Positions 17,901 through 25,989 of a stretch of DNA of 64,000 nt are shown here, in pieces. Made by a program: the position numbers and the translations under genes. Positions within the stretch are counted from its first letter, which is position 1. Every line of letters starts with the position of its first letter. This stretch comes from JASHUC01 sp035523875 (GTDB lineage Bacteria; Pseudomonadota; Gammaproteobacteria; Steroidobacterales; Steroidobacteraceae): positions 62,001-126,000 of the forward strand of contig DATKPY010000051.1 in NCBI GenBank assembly GCA_035523875.1, in the 5' to 3' direction. The notes under the pieces were generated by a model. The model worked only from the letters and a program-made list of their open reading frames with translations, had not been told where the DNA came from and made no database searches.

Positions 17901-18250
17901 GCGAGGTCGAGTGCCGCCAGGCGGCGAGCGCAAGCGTATTGAGCTTGAGCGGTCGCGCCGAGGACGGCCCCGCGCATCTCACGCTGCTCGGACGTGCGCT
18001 GCCGGTGCTGCCATCGCGCCTAGCCGGTGGTGTGCGAGTCGAGGAGCTCGATGCGTCCCGCTACCGGATCTCGAGCCAGGCGGGCGAATGGACGTTCGCG
18101 CCGGCACGCGCGTATCTGCATCGCGACCTCTCGGGTGCGCTCGCGAGCGCGATCCCGCCGCGCCCCGTGCGCTGGCGAGCGCGGCTCATGTGGCGGCTCG
18201 CGCTCGGTGCGGCCGGCACGCGCCTCGGACGCCGCTGGCTCGCTCGATGA
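17876..18250 (+). CDS. Hypothetical protein following the methyltransferase
   Basis: A GTG at 17876, inside the end of the methyltransferase gene, opens a 124-codon frame reading VRLHVTFLGEVECRQAASASVLSL at its start (split here only for naming; see positions). I do not recognise the family. The protein is basic, with alternating beta-like segments early (residues 1-75) and an Arg/Ala-rich helix at the C terminus ending GRRWLAR. Frame and codon use resemble the neighbours, and the overlap suggests that it belongs to the same operon. A competing minus-strand frame in the area has no family features. Coding status is likely but not certain. Confidence 0.5.
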   Translation: MRLHVTFLGEVECRQAASASVLSLSGRAEDGPAHLTLLGRALPVLPSRLAGGVRVEELDASRYRISSQAGEWTFAPARAYLHRDLSGALASAIPPRPVRWRARLMWRLALGAAGTRLGRRWLAR

Positions 18251-18648
18251 GATCGGGCTCGAGGCGCTCGAGGGTCTCCCGCCACCTTCGGGTGCCCGCA
18301 GGCAGCCGGTAGTCGCAATGTGCCCGGCAGGCGGACGCCCGGCACGGGGCAGACACCTCCGCGCTCGAGGAGGGGCGTGGTCCCGGGAACCCGGATCGAG
18401 TGCTGCCATGCCGTATGCGCTTGCAGCCATTGGTGTTTTGCCGTCAGGTCGTGCTTGAGGCGACCGTCGGTCCCGCATCGCACACCAGGTCACTGGCCAG
18501 GTTGAGTCCGCGGCCGAGGCACCGTCCGGGGTGGCACGCATCCGCCGCTTGCGTCAGACTGTCGGCTGCTGGGAGGTGCGCGGGACGAACCGCCTCGAGA
18601 GCCGGAGCACGCACCGTCCGAACAACCAGTCACCGAGGGGCTCGTCGG
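18251..18648. other. 398-base stretch with no recognised gene
   Basis: No frame here shows family motifs or a convincing start. The 276-codon frame beginning at 18400 covers it only with Arg/Ser/Cys-rich translation, typical of a non-coding stretch. The sequence has several GC-rich inverted and direct repeats (around 18318-18350, the segment with repeated cccggca). I looked for 6S, 4.5S, RNase P and tmRNA signature bases and tRNA loops and saw none. It separates the ATP-grasp operon from the 193-codon gene, and it may hold a leader or a small RNA. Confidence 0.5.
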
Positions 18649-19230
18649 ATGCCGATCGAAAGCCGTCAGGAGTCTGAAGGGCGCGGTGCGCGAGACGCCG
18701 CGGTGGCGCGAGCGACTCTGCGCCGCGGCAGCTCCCGGATGCTCGAGAGCTACTTGGGTGACGTCGAATATCTGATGCGCGAGCAGCAATGGCCGCAGGC
18801 CGCGACACTCGCTCTCGCGCTCCCCCACATCTGCGCCGCCCTCGAGGACGGCGACCTCAAAAGCTCGCGCGAGAGTTACCGCCGCTGGTGCGAGGTGTGG
18901 GTGCGGCCGCCGAAGTCCGATACCACGCTTACGATGCCGAGCGCGAGCGAGCTCTTGCGCATGGCCGAGCAATACGCCGTGGAGCGCGAGCTCGCCGACA
19001 GCGGCGGGATCCCCTCGCGGGCGTTGCGGGAGCTGCGGCTGCGGCGTCTCGCGCGCGCCGCGCCCGCGCGGCGGCGCGTGAGCCTCAAGGAGATGGGCGA
19101 GCTCGGGGACGAGCCGGCGCGCGAGGCATGCGTGGCGCTGATCGATGCGGTGCGCCGCTGGTACGGCGATTACGCCGCGCTCGATCCCCACGTGCAGATG
19201 AACCTCGCGCGCCTCGCCGTGCTGCGCTGA
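18649..19230 (+). CDS. Hypothetical soluble protein, 193 residues
   Basis: I do not recognise a family. From residue about 30 the protein looks ordered and helical, with MLESYLGDVEYLMREQQWPQ, then ALPHICAALED and RRWCEVWVRP. A second half reads SASELLRMAEQYAVERELAD and ends with a Tyr/Asp helix. The first 30 residues are charged and probably disordered. An alternative start at Met31 (18739) would remove them. The start at 18649 marks where the frame becomes protein-like, since the upstream extension is not. It precedes the two carrier genes by 60 bases and could share their transcript. Confidence 0.65.
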   Translation: MPIESRQESEGRGARDAAVARATLRRGSSRMLESYLGDVEYLMREQQWPQAATLALALPHICAALEDGDLKSSRESYRRWCEVWVRPPKSDTTLTMPSASELLRMAEQYAVERELADSGGIPSRALRELRLRRLARAAPARRRVSLKEMGELGDEPAREACVALIDAVRRWYGDYAALDPHVQMNLARLAVLR

Positions 19231-19290
19231 CCTGCGCGCGCGCGCGGCAACCGCAAGCGCGTCCTTTCCTCCGTCGGTCTGCGGCCGCCC

Positions 19291-20643
19291 GTGACGCAAC
19301 TCGGCGAGCGCCTCAACCGCTTCGCGCAGATCGAGCAGCACGAGCGCGGCGCTGCCGTGCTCGCGTTCCTGTGCTACTTCACGCTGTTCGTGAGCTACTA
19401 CATCCTGCGCCCGGTGCGCGACACGTTTGCGACCGTGTTCGGGGTGAACGAGCTGCAGCTGCTGTTCACCGGCACGTTCGTGGGCTCGCTCCTCGCCTCG
19501 CCCCTGTATGCCGCGCTCGCCTCGCGCCTCGCGCTCAAGCGCCTCCTGCCCGGGGTTTTCTGGTTCTGGCTCATCAACATCCTCGCGTTCGACGCGGCGC
19601 TCGGCTTTGCGCCCCACAGCAGCCTGGTTGCCGCCGCTTACTTCATCTGGTTCAGCGTGTTCAACCTGTTCATGATCTCGGTGTTCTGGAGCCTCATGGC
19701 GGATCTGTTCTCGCCTGCGCAGGCTTCGCGTCTCTTTCCGTTCATCGCATCCGGCGGGAGCCTGGGCGCGATCGGCGGTCCGCTCATCACGCGCCTCGGG
19801 GTGCGCGCGCTCGGACTCGCCGGGCTGCTCGTGATCGCGGCAGGCGGCTTCCTCCTCGTCATCGCGCTCGTGCACTTGCTCATGCGCGAGAAGGGCGCGC
19901 TTCGCCGCAGGGGCGAGGGGCAGCTCTCCACGCTCGAGCACGCGCTGCCGGGCAATCCCTTCGAAGGGTTCGGCGAGACGATGCGCTCGGCGTACACGCG
20001 CAACCAGGCGTCGTTCTTCTTTCTGATGACATTCGTCAACACGATCGCATACTTCTTCCAGACCGAGATCATCGCGCGCTCGACCAGTCTCATCGCGGGC
20101 CGCGCGGTGGCGGTCGCCGACATCGCGCTGTGGACCAACATTCTGGCGGCGATCGTGCTCCTAGGGGGTGTCGGGCGCTTCATCCGGCGCTTCGGCGTCA
20201 TCGCCGCCCTCGTCGCGAACCCGGTCATCATGGTGGTCGCGTTCGTGGTCATCGCACTCGCCCCGACGCTCGTGATGGTCCAGGCGCTGCAGGTGGTGCG
20301 CAGCGTCTCGCAATACGCGATTGCGCGACCGAGCCGGGAGATCTGCTTCACGGTCGTCGAGCAGTCAAGCCGCTACAAGGCGAAGAACGTCATCGACACG
20401 GTCGTTTATCGCTTCGGCGATGTGGTCTCCGCCTGGTTCCAGACGGCCATGCGGACGGCGGGACTGCACATCGCGGGCGCCGCGGTCGCCGGCGTCGGCG
20501 TGTCGTTCCTGTGGGGCGGCGTCGCCCTCGCGCTCGGCCGGCGCTACGAGTCGCGCCGGATTGAGCTCAAGCGCGAGGCGGACCTGCGGGCGCTGGCGCC
20601 GGAGGCGGCCCCCGGCACCGCGGCGCGACAACCGCAGGGCTGA
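19291..20643 (+). CDS. NTP/NDP-exchange-type (MFS-like) transporter, copy 1
   Basis: The 450-residue integral membrane protein has about 12 predicted helices. It resembles bacterial relatives of the ATP/ADP carrier family, often annotated as MFS or Npt1/Npt2 transporters. Marks include YYILRPVRDTF near residue 38, FNLFMISVFWSLMADLFS near 125, and late in the protein the segment KAKNVIDTVVYRFGD. The same landmarks occur at matching places in the next gene, so the two are tandem paralogs. The transported substrate is unknown; nucleotide exchange is only a family inference, and free-living bacteria with such genes usually lack tested function. The start is a GTG at 19291. Confidence 0.8.
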   Translation: MTQLGERLNRFAQIEQHERGAAVLAFLCYFTLFVSYYILRPVRDTFATVFGVNELQLLFTGTFVGSLLASPLYAALASRLALKRLLPGVFWFWLINILAFDAALGFAPHSSLVAAAYFIWFSVFNLFMISVFWSLMADLFSPAQASRLFPFIASGGSLGAIGGPLITRLGVRALGLAGLLVIAAGGFLLVIALVHLLMREKGALRRRGEGQLSTLEHALPGNPFEGFGETMRSAYTRNQASFFFLMTFVNTIAYFFQTEIIARSTSLIAGRAVAVADIALWTNILAAIVLLGGVGRFIRRFGVIAALVANPVIMVVAFVVIALAPTLVMVQALQVVRSVSQYAIARPSREICFTVVEQSSRYKAKNVIDTVVYRFGDVVSAWFQTAMRTAGLHIAGAAVAGVGVSFLWGGVALALGRRYESRRIELKREADLRALAPEAAPGTAARQPQG

Positions 20644-20759
20644 CGGGCGGGCGACAGCCTTTTTCCCGCCGGGCGGCCCTGACAGCCGCGCGCGGCAGCT
20701 TCTGTCCCAGTGCCGAGTTCTCTATAGTGCCCGGCACACACGCGAAGGAATCAAGTCCC

Positions 20760-22091
20760 ATGGCCCAAGCCAACGAGCCGTCCGGGTTCGCCCGCTTCTT
20801 CAAGTCCCTGGCGGGAGTCGAGCCGCTCGAGCTGCGACCGACACTCGTCTCCTTCGTGTGCTTTTTCTTCCTCTTCTTCAGCTACGCGGTCGTCAAGCCC
20901 GTCCGCGATGCCATGGGCACAGTCTGGGGCGCGCGGCACCTGCCGTCGCTGTTCCTCGCGACGTTTCTCCTGAGCTTCGCGGTGGCGCCGCTCTACGCGC
21001 TGCTCTCCGCGCGCGTGAAGCTGTCGGCGTTTCTGCCCTGGATCTACGGAATCATCGCCGCAAGCGTGCTCGGATTCTTCTTCCTCTTCTCCGGAGGCCA
21101 CTACCAGGAGCGCTGGCTCGCTGCGGGCTTCTTCGTCTGGGTGAGCACGTTCAACCTGCTCATCCTGTCGGTCTTCTGGAGCTTCATGGCCGACCTGTTC
21201 TCGCGCGTGCAGGCGAAGCGGCTGTTCGGCTTCATTGCCGCGGGCGGGACGGCCGGCAATATCCTCGGTCCGGCGATCGTCGACTTCCTCGCCAAGCGCG
21301 TCGGGAACGACGGCCTCATGCTCATCTCCGCCGCCGGCTTCGCGTTCACGGCGGTGCTCGTCATCCTGCTCGCCGGCGAGAAGCGCCGTCTCCTCGCCGC
21401 ATCGCCCGACGCGCAGCGCACCACGCTCGATCATCGTCTGAGCCCCAATCCATTCGAGGGCTTTGCGCTCCTGATGCGCTCGCGGTACCTCCTGCTCGTG
21501 GCGCTGTTCCTGTTCGTGATGACGTCGGTTTCGACGATCGTCTACGTGCAGCTGAACGACATCATCACGCACTCCTTCGCGAACCGCGCGGCGCGCACTC
21601 AGGCCTTCGCGACCATCGATCTGGCGGTCAACAGTCTCACCGTGCTCATCCAGCTATTCGGCACCGGACGGATCATCCAGCGCTTCGGCGTGACGGCCGG
21701 TCTACTCTTGAATCCGCTCATCATGGCGCTCGCGTTCATCGTGGTGATCTTCTCGCCGGTGCTCATGATCCTGGGCGGCGTCCAGGTCGTGCGGCGCGTG
21801 GCCGAGTACGCGGTCGCGAAACCCGCACGCGAGATGCTGTTCACCGTGGTCGATCAGGAAAGCAAATACAAGGCGAAAAACGTCATCGACACGGTCGTGT
21901 ACCGTGGCGGAGACTTACTCGCGGCCTACGCGAGCGCGGCCGTGCTCGCATTCGGCCTGAGCGGGCTCGCAGTGCTCGGCGTCGTGGTCGCGGCGATCTG
22001 GTTCCCGATCGCCTATGCGCTCGGCCGCCGCTACGAGAATTTCCGCGGCACGGATGCCGCGACCCGCGCCCCGACGCCCGCCGCCGGATAG
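20760..22091 (+). CDS. NTP/NDP-exchange-type (MFS-like) transporter, copy 2
   Basis: The 443-residue paralog of the preceding carrier shares the order of about 12 helices and the same landmark sequences: VVKPVRDAMG near residue 43, FNLLILSVFWSFMADLFS near 130, and KYKAKNVIDTVVYRGGD near 370. The ATG at 20760 is preceded by the ribosome site GAAGGA and is favoured over an ATG 33 bases upstream. A TATAGT at 20723-20728 could be a -10 element, giving this copy its own promoter, but the -35 match is poor. Substrate unknown, as for copy 1. The two proteins differ clearly in sequence, so the duplication is old. Confidence 0.82.
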   Translation: MAQANEPSGFARFFKSLAGVEPLELRPTLVSFVCFFFLFFSYAVVKPVRDAMGTVWGARHLPSLFLATFLLSFAVAPLYALLSARVKLSAFLPWIYGIIAASVLGFFFLFSGGHYQERWLAAGFFVWVSTFNLLILSVFWSFMADLFSRVQAKRLFGFIAAGGTAGNILGPAIVDFLAKRVGNDGLMLISAAGFAFTAVLVILLAGEKRRLLAASPDAQRTTLDHRLSPNPFEGFALLMRSRYLLLVALFLFVMTSVSTIVYVQLNDIITHSFANRAARTQAFATIDLAVNSLTVLIQLFGTGRIIQRFGVTAGLLLNPLIMALAFIVVIFSPVLMILGGVQVVRRVAEYAVAKPAREMLFTVVDQESKYKAKNVIDTVVYRGGDLLAAYASAAVLAFGLSGLAVLGVVVAAIWFPIAYALGRRYENFRGTDAATRAPTPAAG

Positions 22092-22125
22092 CGGACGCGG
22101 CGCGCTTGCGGGCGGCGCGGCGCCT

Positions 22126-23397
22126 TCAGGCGACCGCGGCGCTGCCGCCGCGCTCGCGCAGCGCGCGCAAGCCGGACACGGCCTCGACGACCTGGGTGGC
22201 GCTCGCGAGCCGTTCGCCGGGAGTCTTCGCGAGCAGTCCGTCGAGCAGGGACTGCAGATGCTCGAGCGGCTTCGGCAGCCGCGGCATCGGCGCATTCACG
22301 TGCTGCTGCAGCACATCGAGTGCGGAGGTGCCGGTGTAGGGCTTACGGCCGGTCAGCATCTCGTAGCAGATGATTCCGAGGCTGTAGAGGTCGGTGCGTG
22401 CGTCGAGCTTCTCCCCGAGCGCCTGCTCGGGGCTCATGTAGTAAGGGGAGCCGCGCAGGACGCCCTTGCGCGTGCTCTGCAGCGCCCCGTGCACGCGCGC
22501 GAGGCCGAAGTCGATCAGCACCACCTCGTCGTTGTCGCGCAGCATGACGTTCGGCGGCTTGAGGTCGCGATGGACGATGCCGGCGGCGTGCACGACCTCG
22601 AGCGCCCGGGCGATCTGCTCGATGTAGCGCAGTACGTCCGCCTCGATCATTCCCCGCTGCACCCGCGCCTTGAGGTCGCCGCGCGGGAAGTACTCCATCG
22701 CGAGGTACTCCCGCCCCTGGAGCACGCCGTAGTCGTAGATCTTCACGATCGCCGGATCATGGATCTCGCAGATGGCCTCGTACTCGCGCGCGAGCGCCTG
22801 GCGCTCGTTTTCCTCGTCGCGCTCGATCTTGCTCACCTTGAGGGCGACATCGAGGCTCAACGCATCGCTCGTGGCCAAGTAGACGATGGCCTTCTCCGAC
22901 TCGCCGATCGTGCGGCGGATCGTGTAGCCCGCGATCGGATCGCGCAGCGAGCGCTCGGCGACCGGCAGGCGCGACATCGTCGCGGAGGAGGTCTGCAGCT
23001 CCACGCGCCGCAGTGCAAGCCGCACCGCGGTACGCAGTCGATCGGCCGTGAGCAGGCGCTTCGGCAGGTAGTCGGCGGCACCGAGCTGCAGCGCGCGCAC
23101 CGCCGTCAACTCGTTGCCGTCCTCCGCGAGCGCAAGAATCGCCGGAAACTCCTCCAAGCCGCGCAGCTGCCGCAGCCATTCGAGCCCCGCGGACTCGGGA
23201 TCCTCGGGCCGCTCGCCGAATCGCGCCGAAAGCACGACGAGATCGCAGGCGGAGCGCGTGATCGCATCGCGCGTGCGCTCGAACTCCTCGACGTCGACAG
23301 CCGCGATCGTGCCTTCCGGGCACAACACGCCCAGGTGCTGGCGCAGCCACTCCCGATAGCGCGCATCCTGATCGACGATCAGCAGCCGCGCCTTCAT
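22126..23397 (-). CDS. Receiver-like domain fused to a Ser/Thr protein kinase
   Basis: The 423-residue cytoplasmic protein has an N-terminal CheY-like fold (residues 4-125) with the acidic pair Asp9/Asp11 and Lys113. The phosphate-accepting Asp, however, is replaced by Ser57 (DLVVLSARF), so ordinary phosphorylation is unlikely. A Hanks-type kinase domain follows from about residue 157. It has Lys187, the catalytic HRDLKPPN at 276-283, IDFG at 295-298 and SPYYMSPEQAL. These catalytic residues are intact, but the Gly-rich loop is altered to IGESEKAIV. There is no membrane helix or sensor domain after the kinase. The start at 23397 opens directly into the receiver fold; longer starts add unrelated residues. 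It is divergent from exeA, 203 bases away. Confidence 0.88.
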   Translation of the reverse strand: MKARLLIVDQDARYREWLRQHLGVLCPEGTIAAVDVEEFERTRDAITRSACDLVVLSARFGERPEDPESAGLEWLRQLRGLEEFPAILALAEDGNELTAVRALQLGAADYLPKRLLTADRLRTAVRLALRRVELQTSSATMSRLPVAERSLRDPIAGYTIRRTIGESEKAIVYLATSDALSLDVALKVSKIERDEENERQALAREYEAICEIHDPAIVKIYDYGVLQGREYLAMEYFPRGDLKARVQRGMIEADVLRYIEQIARALEVVHAAGIVHRDLKPPNVMLRDNDEVVLIDFGLARVHGALQSTRKGVLRGSPYYMSPEQALGEKLDARTDLYSLGIICYEMLTGRKPYTGTSALDVLQQHVNAPMPRLPKPLEHLQSLLDGLLAKTPGERLASATQVVEAVSGLRALRERGGSAAVA

Positions 23398-23600
23398 GCG
23401 CGGCACCGCCGCGCTCGCGCATACGATTGTCGCAGTGCACGCTCGGACACGCCTTGGGACCCCTGCATCGGCCGGTGGATGGAGCGCTCGATTCTGGCCT
23501 GCAATGGCGGGGGATTCTGTGAAATTGGTCATTCTCGGCATCTCGGGGTCACTGCGAGGCATGCACTGCGACGCGCGGCCGAATTAAGTACTATTCCTTC

Positions 23601-25247
23601 ATGTACCTTTCGTTCTTCGGCCTGAACGAAAAGCCCTTCGCGATCACCCCGGATCCGCGCTACCTCTACCTGAGCGAGCGTCACGCCGAGGCGCTCGCTC
23701 ACCTGCTCTACGGGATCAACGAGGCGGGGGGCTTCGTGCAGCTCACCGGCGAGGTGGGCACGGGCAAGACGACGGTCGTCCGCTCGCTGCTCGCCCAGAC
23801 GCCGCAGAACGCGGAAATCGCGCTCATCCTCAACCCGCGCATGACCGCGCCGGAGTTCCTGCTCACGATCTGCGAGGAGCTCGGTATCGGGGTACCGGAC
23901 GCCTCGACCGGGAGCCTCAAGGACCTCGTCGATATCCTGAGCCACTACTTGCTGCGCGCGCACGGCGCCGGGAAGCGCGTCGTGCTGGTGGTCGACGAGG
24001 CGCAGAACCTCGCACCGGAGATTCTCGAGCAGGTGCGCCTGCTCACCAACCTCGAGACCAATACCCAGAAGCTGCTGCAGATCATCGTGATCGGGCAGCC
24101 GGAGCTGCGCGACATGCTCGCGCGCACGGAGATGCGCCAGCTCGCGCAACGCATCACCGGGCGGTATCACCTCTGCCCGCTGCTCGGGCCGGAAACGGCC
24201 GCGTACGTGCGCCACCGCCTGCGCGTCGCCGGCGCCACCAGCGACATCTTCACCCCGCGCGCGCTCGCGGAGGTGCATCGGCTGTCCGGCGGGGTTCCGC
24301 GCGTGATCAACGTCCTCTGCGATCGCGCGCTCCTCGGCGCCTACACTCAAGACCGTCACCGTGTGACGACGCCGATGGTGCGGCGGAGCGCCCAGGAGGT
24401 CTTCGGGCGCCGGCTGCCGCCGTGGTGGCTGCCGTGGGCGGCGGCAGCGGCGACGGTCGTGGTACTCGGGCTCGGTGCGTTCGGACTGTGGCGGCTCGCT
24501 CCGTGGGCGGCGACCGGCATCCAAGCCTTCCGCGCCCCGCCGCTCGCCACGCACGCATCGGCGGTGCGGATTGCGTCCGCGGCGAGCGCGCCCGCGGTTC
24601 CTGCGCCGGCACCCCCGACGCTCGCCGATCTCCTCGCCCACCATGCCGCGGAGACCGATCCCGACAGTGCGTTCGGCAAGCTCTTCGCGCTCTGGGGCGC
24701 ACACTACGTCGCGGGGCCCGTCGATCCGTGCACGCAGGCGCTCAAGCAGGGTCTCGAGTGCTTCGAGCAGCATGGCTCGCTCGCGCAGCTGCGGCTCTAC
24801 AATCGGCCTGCAATTCTGATGCTGAACGACGATGCCGGCTCCGCGCGCCAGGTGGTTCTCTCGGGTCTCGACGATGAGCAGGCCCGGATCGAGCTCGGCG
24901 GATCGCACGCGATCGGCATCGCCGACCTGTCACGCTATTGGTTCGGAGACTTCGTGCTGCTCTGGCGTCCGGCCATGCACCACCTGAAGCCGCTGTCGCT
25001 CGGCATGCGGAGCGACGATGTGCGGCGGCTGCGGCTCGATCTCGAGCGCCTGAGCGGCATTGCGAGCCCGGAGAGCGGGAGCGATGTCTTCGATGCACAG
25101 CTGGGCGAGCTCGTCCGCGACTTTCAGCGCAAGCACCGGCTCGCGGTCGACGGCGTCGCGGGCGTGCAGACTCTCGTCGTGCTCAACAGCGTAACGGCGC
25201 GGCCCCACACCCCGCTCCTGCTTGCGCAGAGCTTCCATGGAAGCTGA
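23601..25247 (+). CDS. exeA: ExeA-like AAA+ ATPase with peptidoglycan-binding domain
   Basis: The 548-residue protein begins MYLSFFGLNEKPFAITPDP, the hallmark start of ExeA/GspA. Walker A GEVGTGKTT lies at 50-58 and Walker B VVLVVDEAQ ends at 135. A single membrane helix at about 275-300 leads to a periplasmic Pro/Ala linker and a peptidoglycan-binding domain near 465-535 (VRDFQRKHRLAVDGVAGVQTL). ExeA with ExeB helps the type II secretin pass and assemble in the cell wall. The partner gspB follows after three bases. No other type II secretion gene is in the window. The upstream 203 bases are AT-richer just before the ATG (around 23580-23598) and probably hold the promoter. Confidence 0.92.
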   Translation: MYLSFFGLNEKPFAITPDPRYLYLSERHAEALAHLLYGINEAGGFVQLTGEVGTGKTTVVRSLLAQTPQNAEIALILNPRMTAPEFLLTICEELGIGVPDASTGSLKDLVDILSHYLLRAHGAGKRVVLVVDEAQNLAPEILEQVRLLTNLETNTQKLLQIIVIGQPELRDMLARTEMRQLAQRITGRYHLCPLLGPETAAYVRHRLRVAGATSDIFTPRALAEVHRLSGGVPRVINVLCDRALLGAYTQDRHRVTTPMVRRSAQEVFGRRLPPWWLPWAAAAATVVVLGLGAFGLWRLAPWAATGIQAFRAPPLATHASAVRIASAASAPAVPAPAPPTLADLLAHHAAETDPDSAFGKLFALWGAHYVAGPVDPCTQALKQGLECFEQHGSLAQLRLYNRPAILMLNDDAGSARQVVLSGLDDEQARIELGGSHAIGIADLSRYWFGDFVLLWRPAMHHLKPLSLGMRSDDVRRLRLDLERLSGIASPESGSDVFDAQLGELVRDFQRKHRLAVDGVAGVQTLVVLNSVTARPHTPLLLAQSFHGS

Positions 25248-25250
25248 CCG

Positions 25251-25982
25251 ATGTCGTTCATCCTCGATGCGCTGAAGAAATCCGAAAGCGAGCGCCAGCG
25301 CCAGAACGGCCCTGCGCTGTTCGAAGTGAAGGTCGCCCCGCCGCGCAGCCGCTTCGCGATGTGGGCGATCGCGCTCGGCACGCTGCTCGCTGTCAACGGA
25401 GTCGTGGTCGGCTGGATGCTCGTTCGCGGCCCGACGCGACGGGCGGTGGCCGAGCCGAGTGCGCAGCAGAGTCTCGAGCCCACGCCCGCTCCAGCCCCCG
25501 CATCCCGGCCGAGGAGCGCGCTCGCGGAGGTGATCGAGCCGGCCTCCGCTCCGCCTTCCGTGCAGCCGGCCGCGCCCCCGCCTTCGCAGTCCGTGGTGCC
25601 TCCTCCGCAGGCGGCTCTCGCGACGCAGGATGCCGCGAGCTCGGTCGCGACCCCGACTGCAGACGCGGCTGACTTCGCGCCGGCCGTCGAGCCCTCCCGA
25701 GCGCAACAGCCGCCGGATGGGGGAGTCGTTCGCGAGACGGCGAGCGGATTGCCCACCTACCAGGACGCAGCGGCGGTTCCGGGCGCGAACATTCCGCCGC
25801 TGCAGCTCGATCTGCACGCCTATTCAGCGCAGCCGGGCCAGAGCTTCGTCGATCTCAACTCGAAGATTCTCCACGAGGGGGACGCGCTCGCCGATGGCGT
25901 GCGCGTGGAGAGGATCACGGCCGACGGCGTGATCCTCTCGTATCACGGCACGCAGTTCGTGCTCTACGCGCAGCGACGGTAG
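25251..25982 (+). CDS. gspB: GspB/ExeB-like general secretion pathway protein B
   Basis: The 243-residue protein starts MSFILDALKKSESERQRQ, the conserved N-terminal motif of ExeB/GspB. One membrane helix follows (about residues 37-58), then a long Pro/Ala/Gln-rich periplasmic linker, and the compact C-terminal T2SSB domain (about 175-243). That domain includes IPPLQLDLHAYS, RFSTRG-like turns replaced here by SKILHEGD, and GVILSYHGTQFVLY. It partners ExeA in secretin assembly. The two genes are three bases apart and surely co-transcribed. It converges on fadE with a seven-base gap. Confidence 0.92.
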   Translation: MSFILDALKKSESERQRQNGPALFEVKVAPPRSRFAMWAIALGTLLAVNGVVVGWMLVRGPTRRAVAEPSAQQSLEPTPAPAPASRPRSALAEVIEPASAPPSVQPAAPPPSQSVVPPPQAALATQDAASSVATPTADAADFAPAVEPSRAQQPPDGGVVRETASGLPTYQDAAAVPGANIPPLQLDLHAYSAQPGQSFVDLNSKILHEGDALADGVRVERITADGVILSYHGTQFVLYAQRR

Positions 25983-25989
25983 GCGTCTC

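Noticed and set aside
18251..18648. Possible 6S, 4.5S, RNase P or tmRNA gene in the gap
   Set aside because: None of the conserved signature bases or tRNA-like loops were found by eye.
18490..19941. 483-codon minus-strand frame over the carrier region
   Set aside because: It overlaps the 193-codon gene and the first carrier; composition is charged, low complexity, with no start signal.
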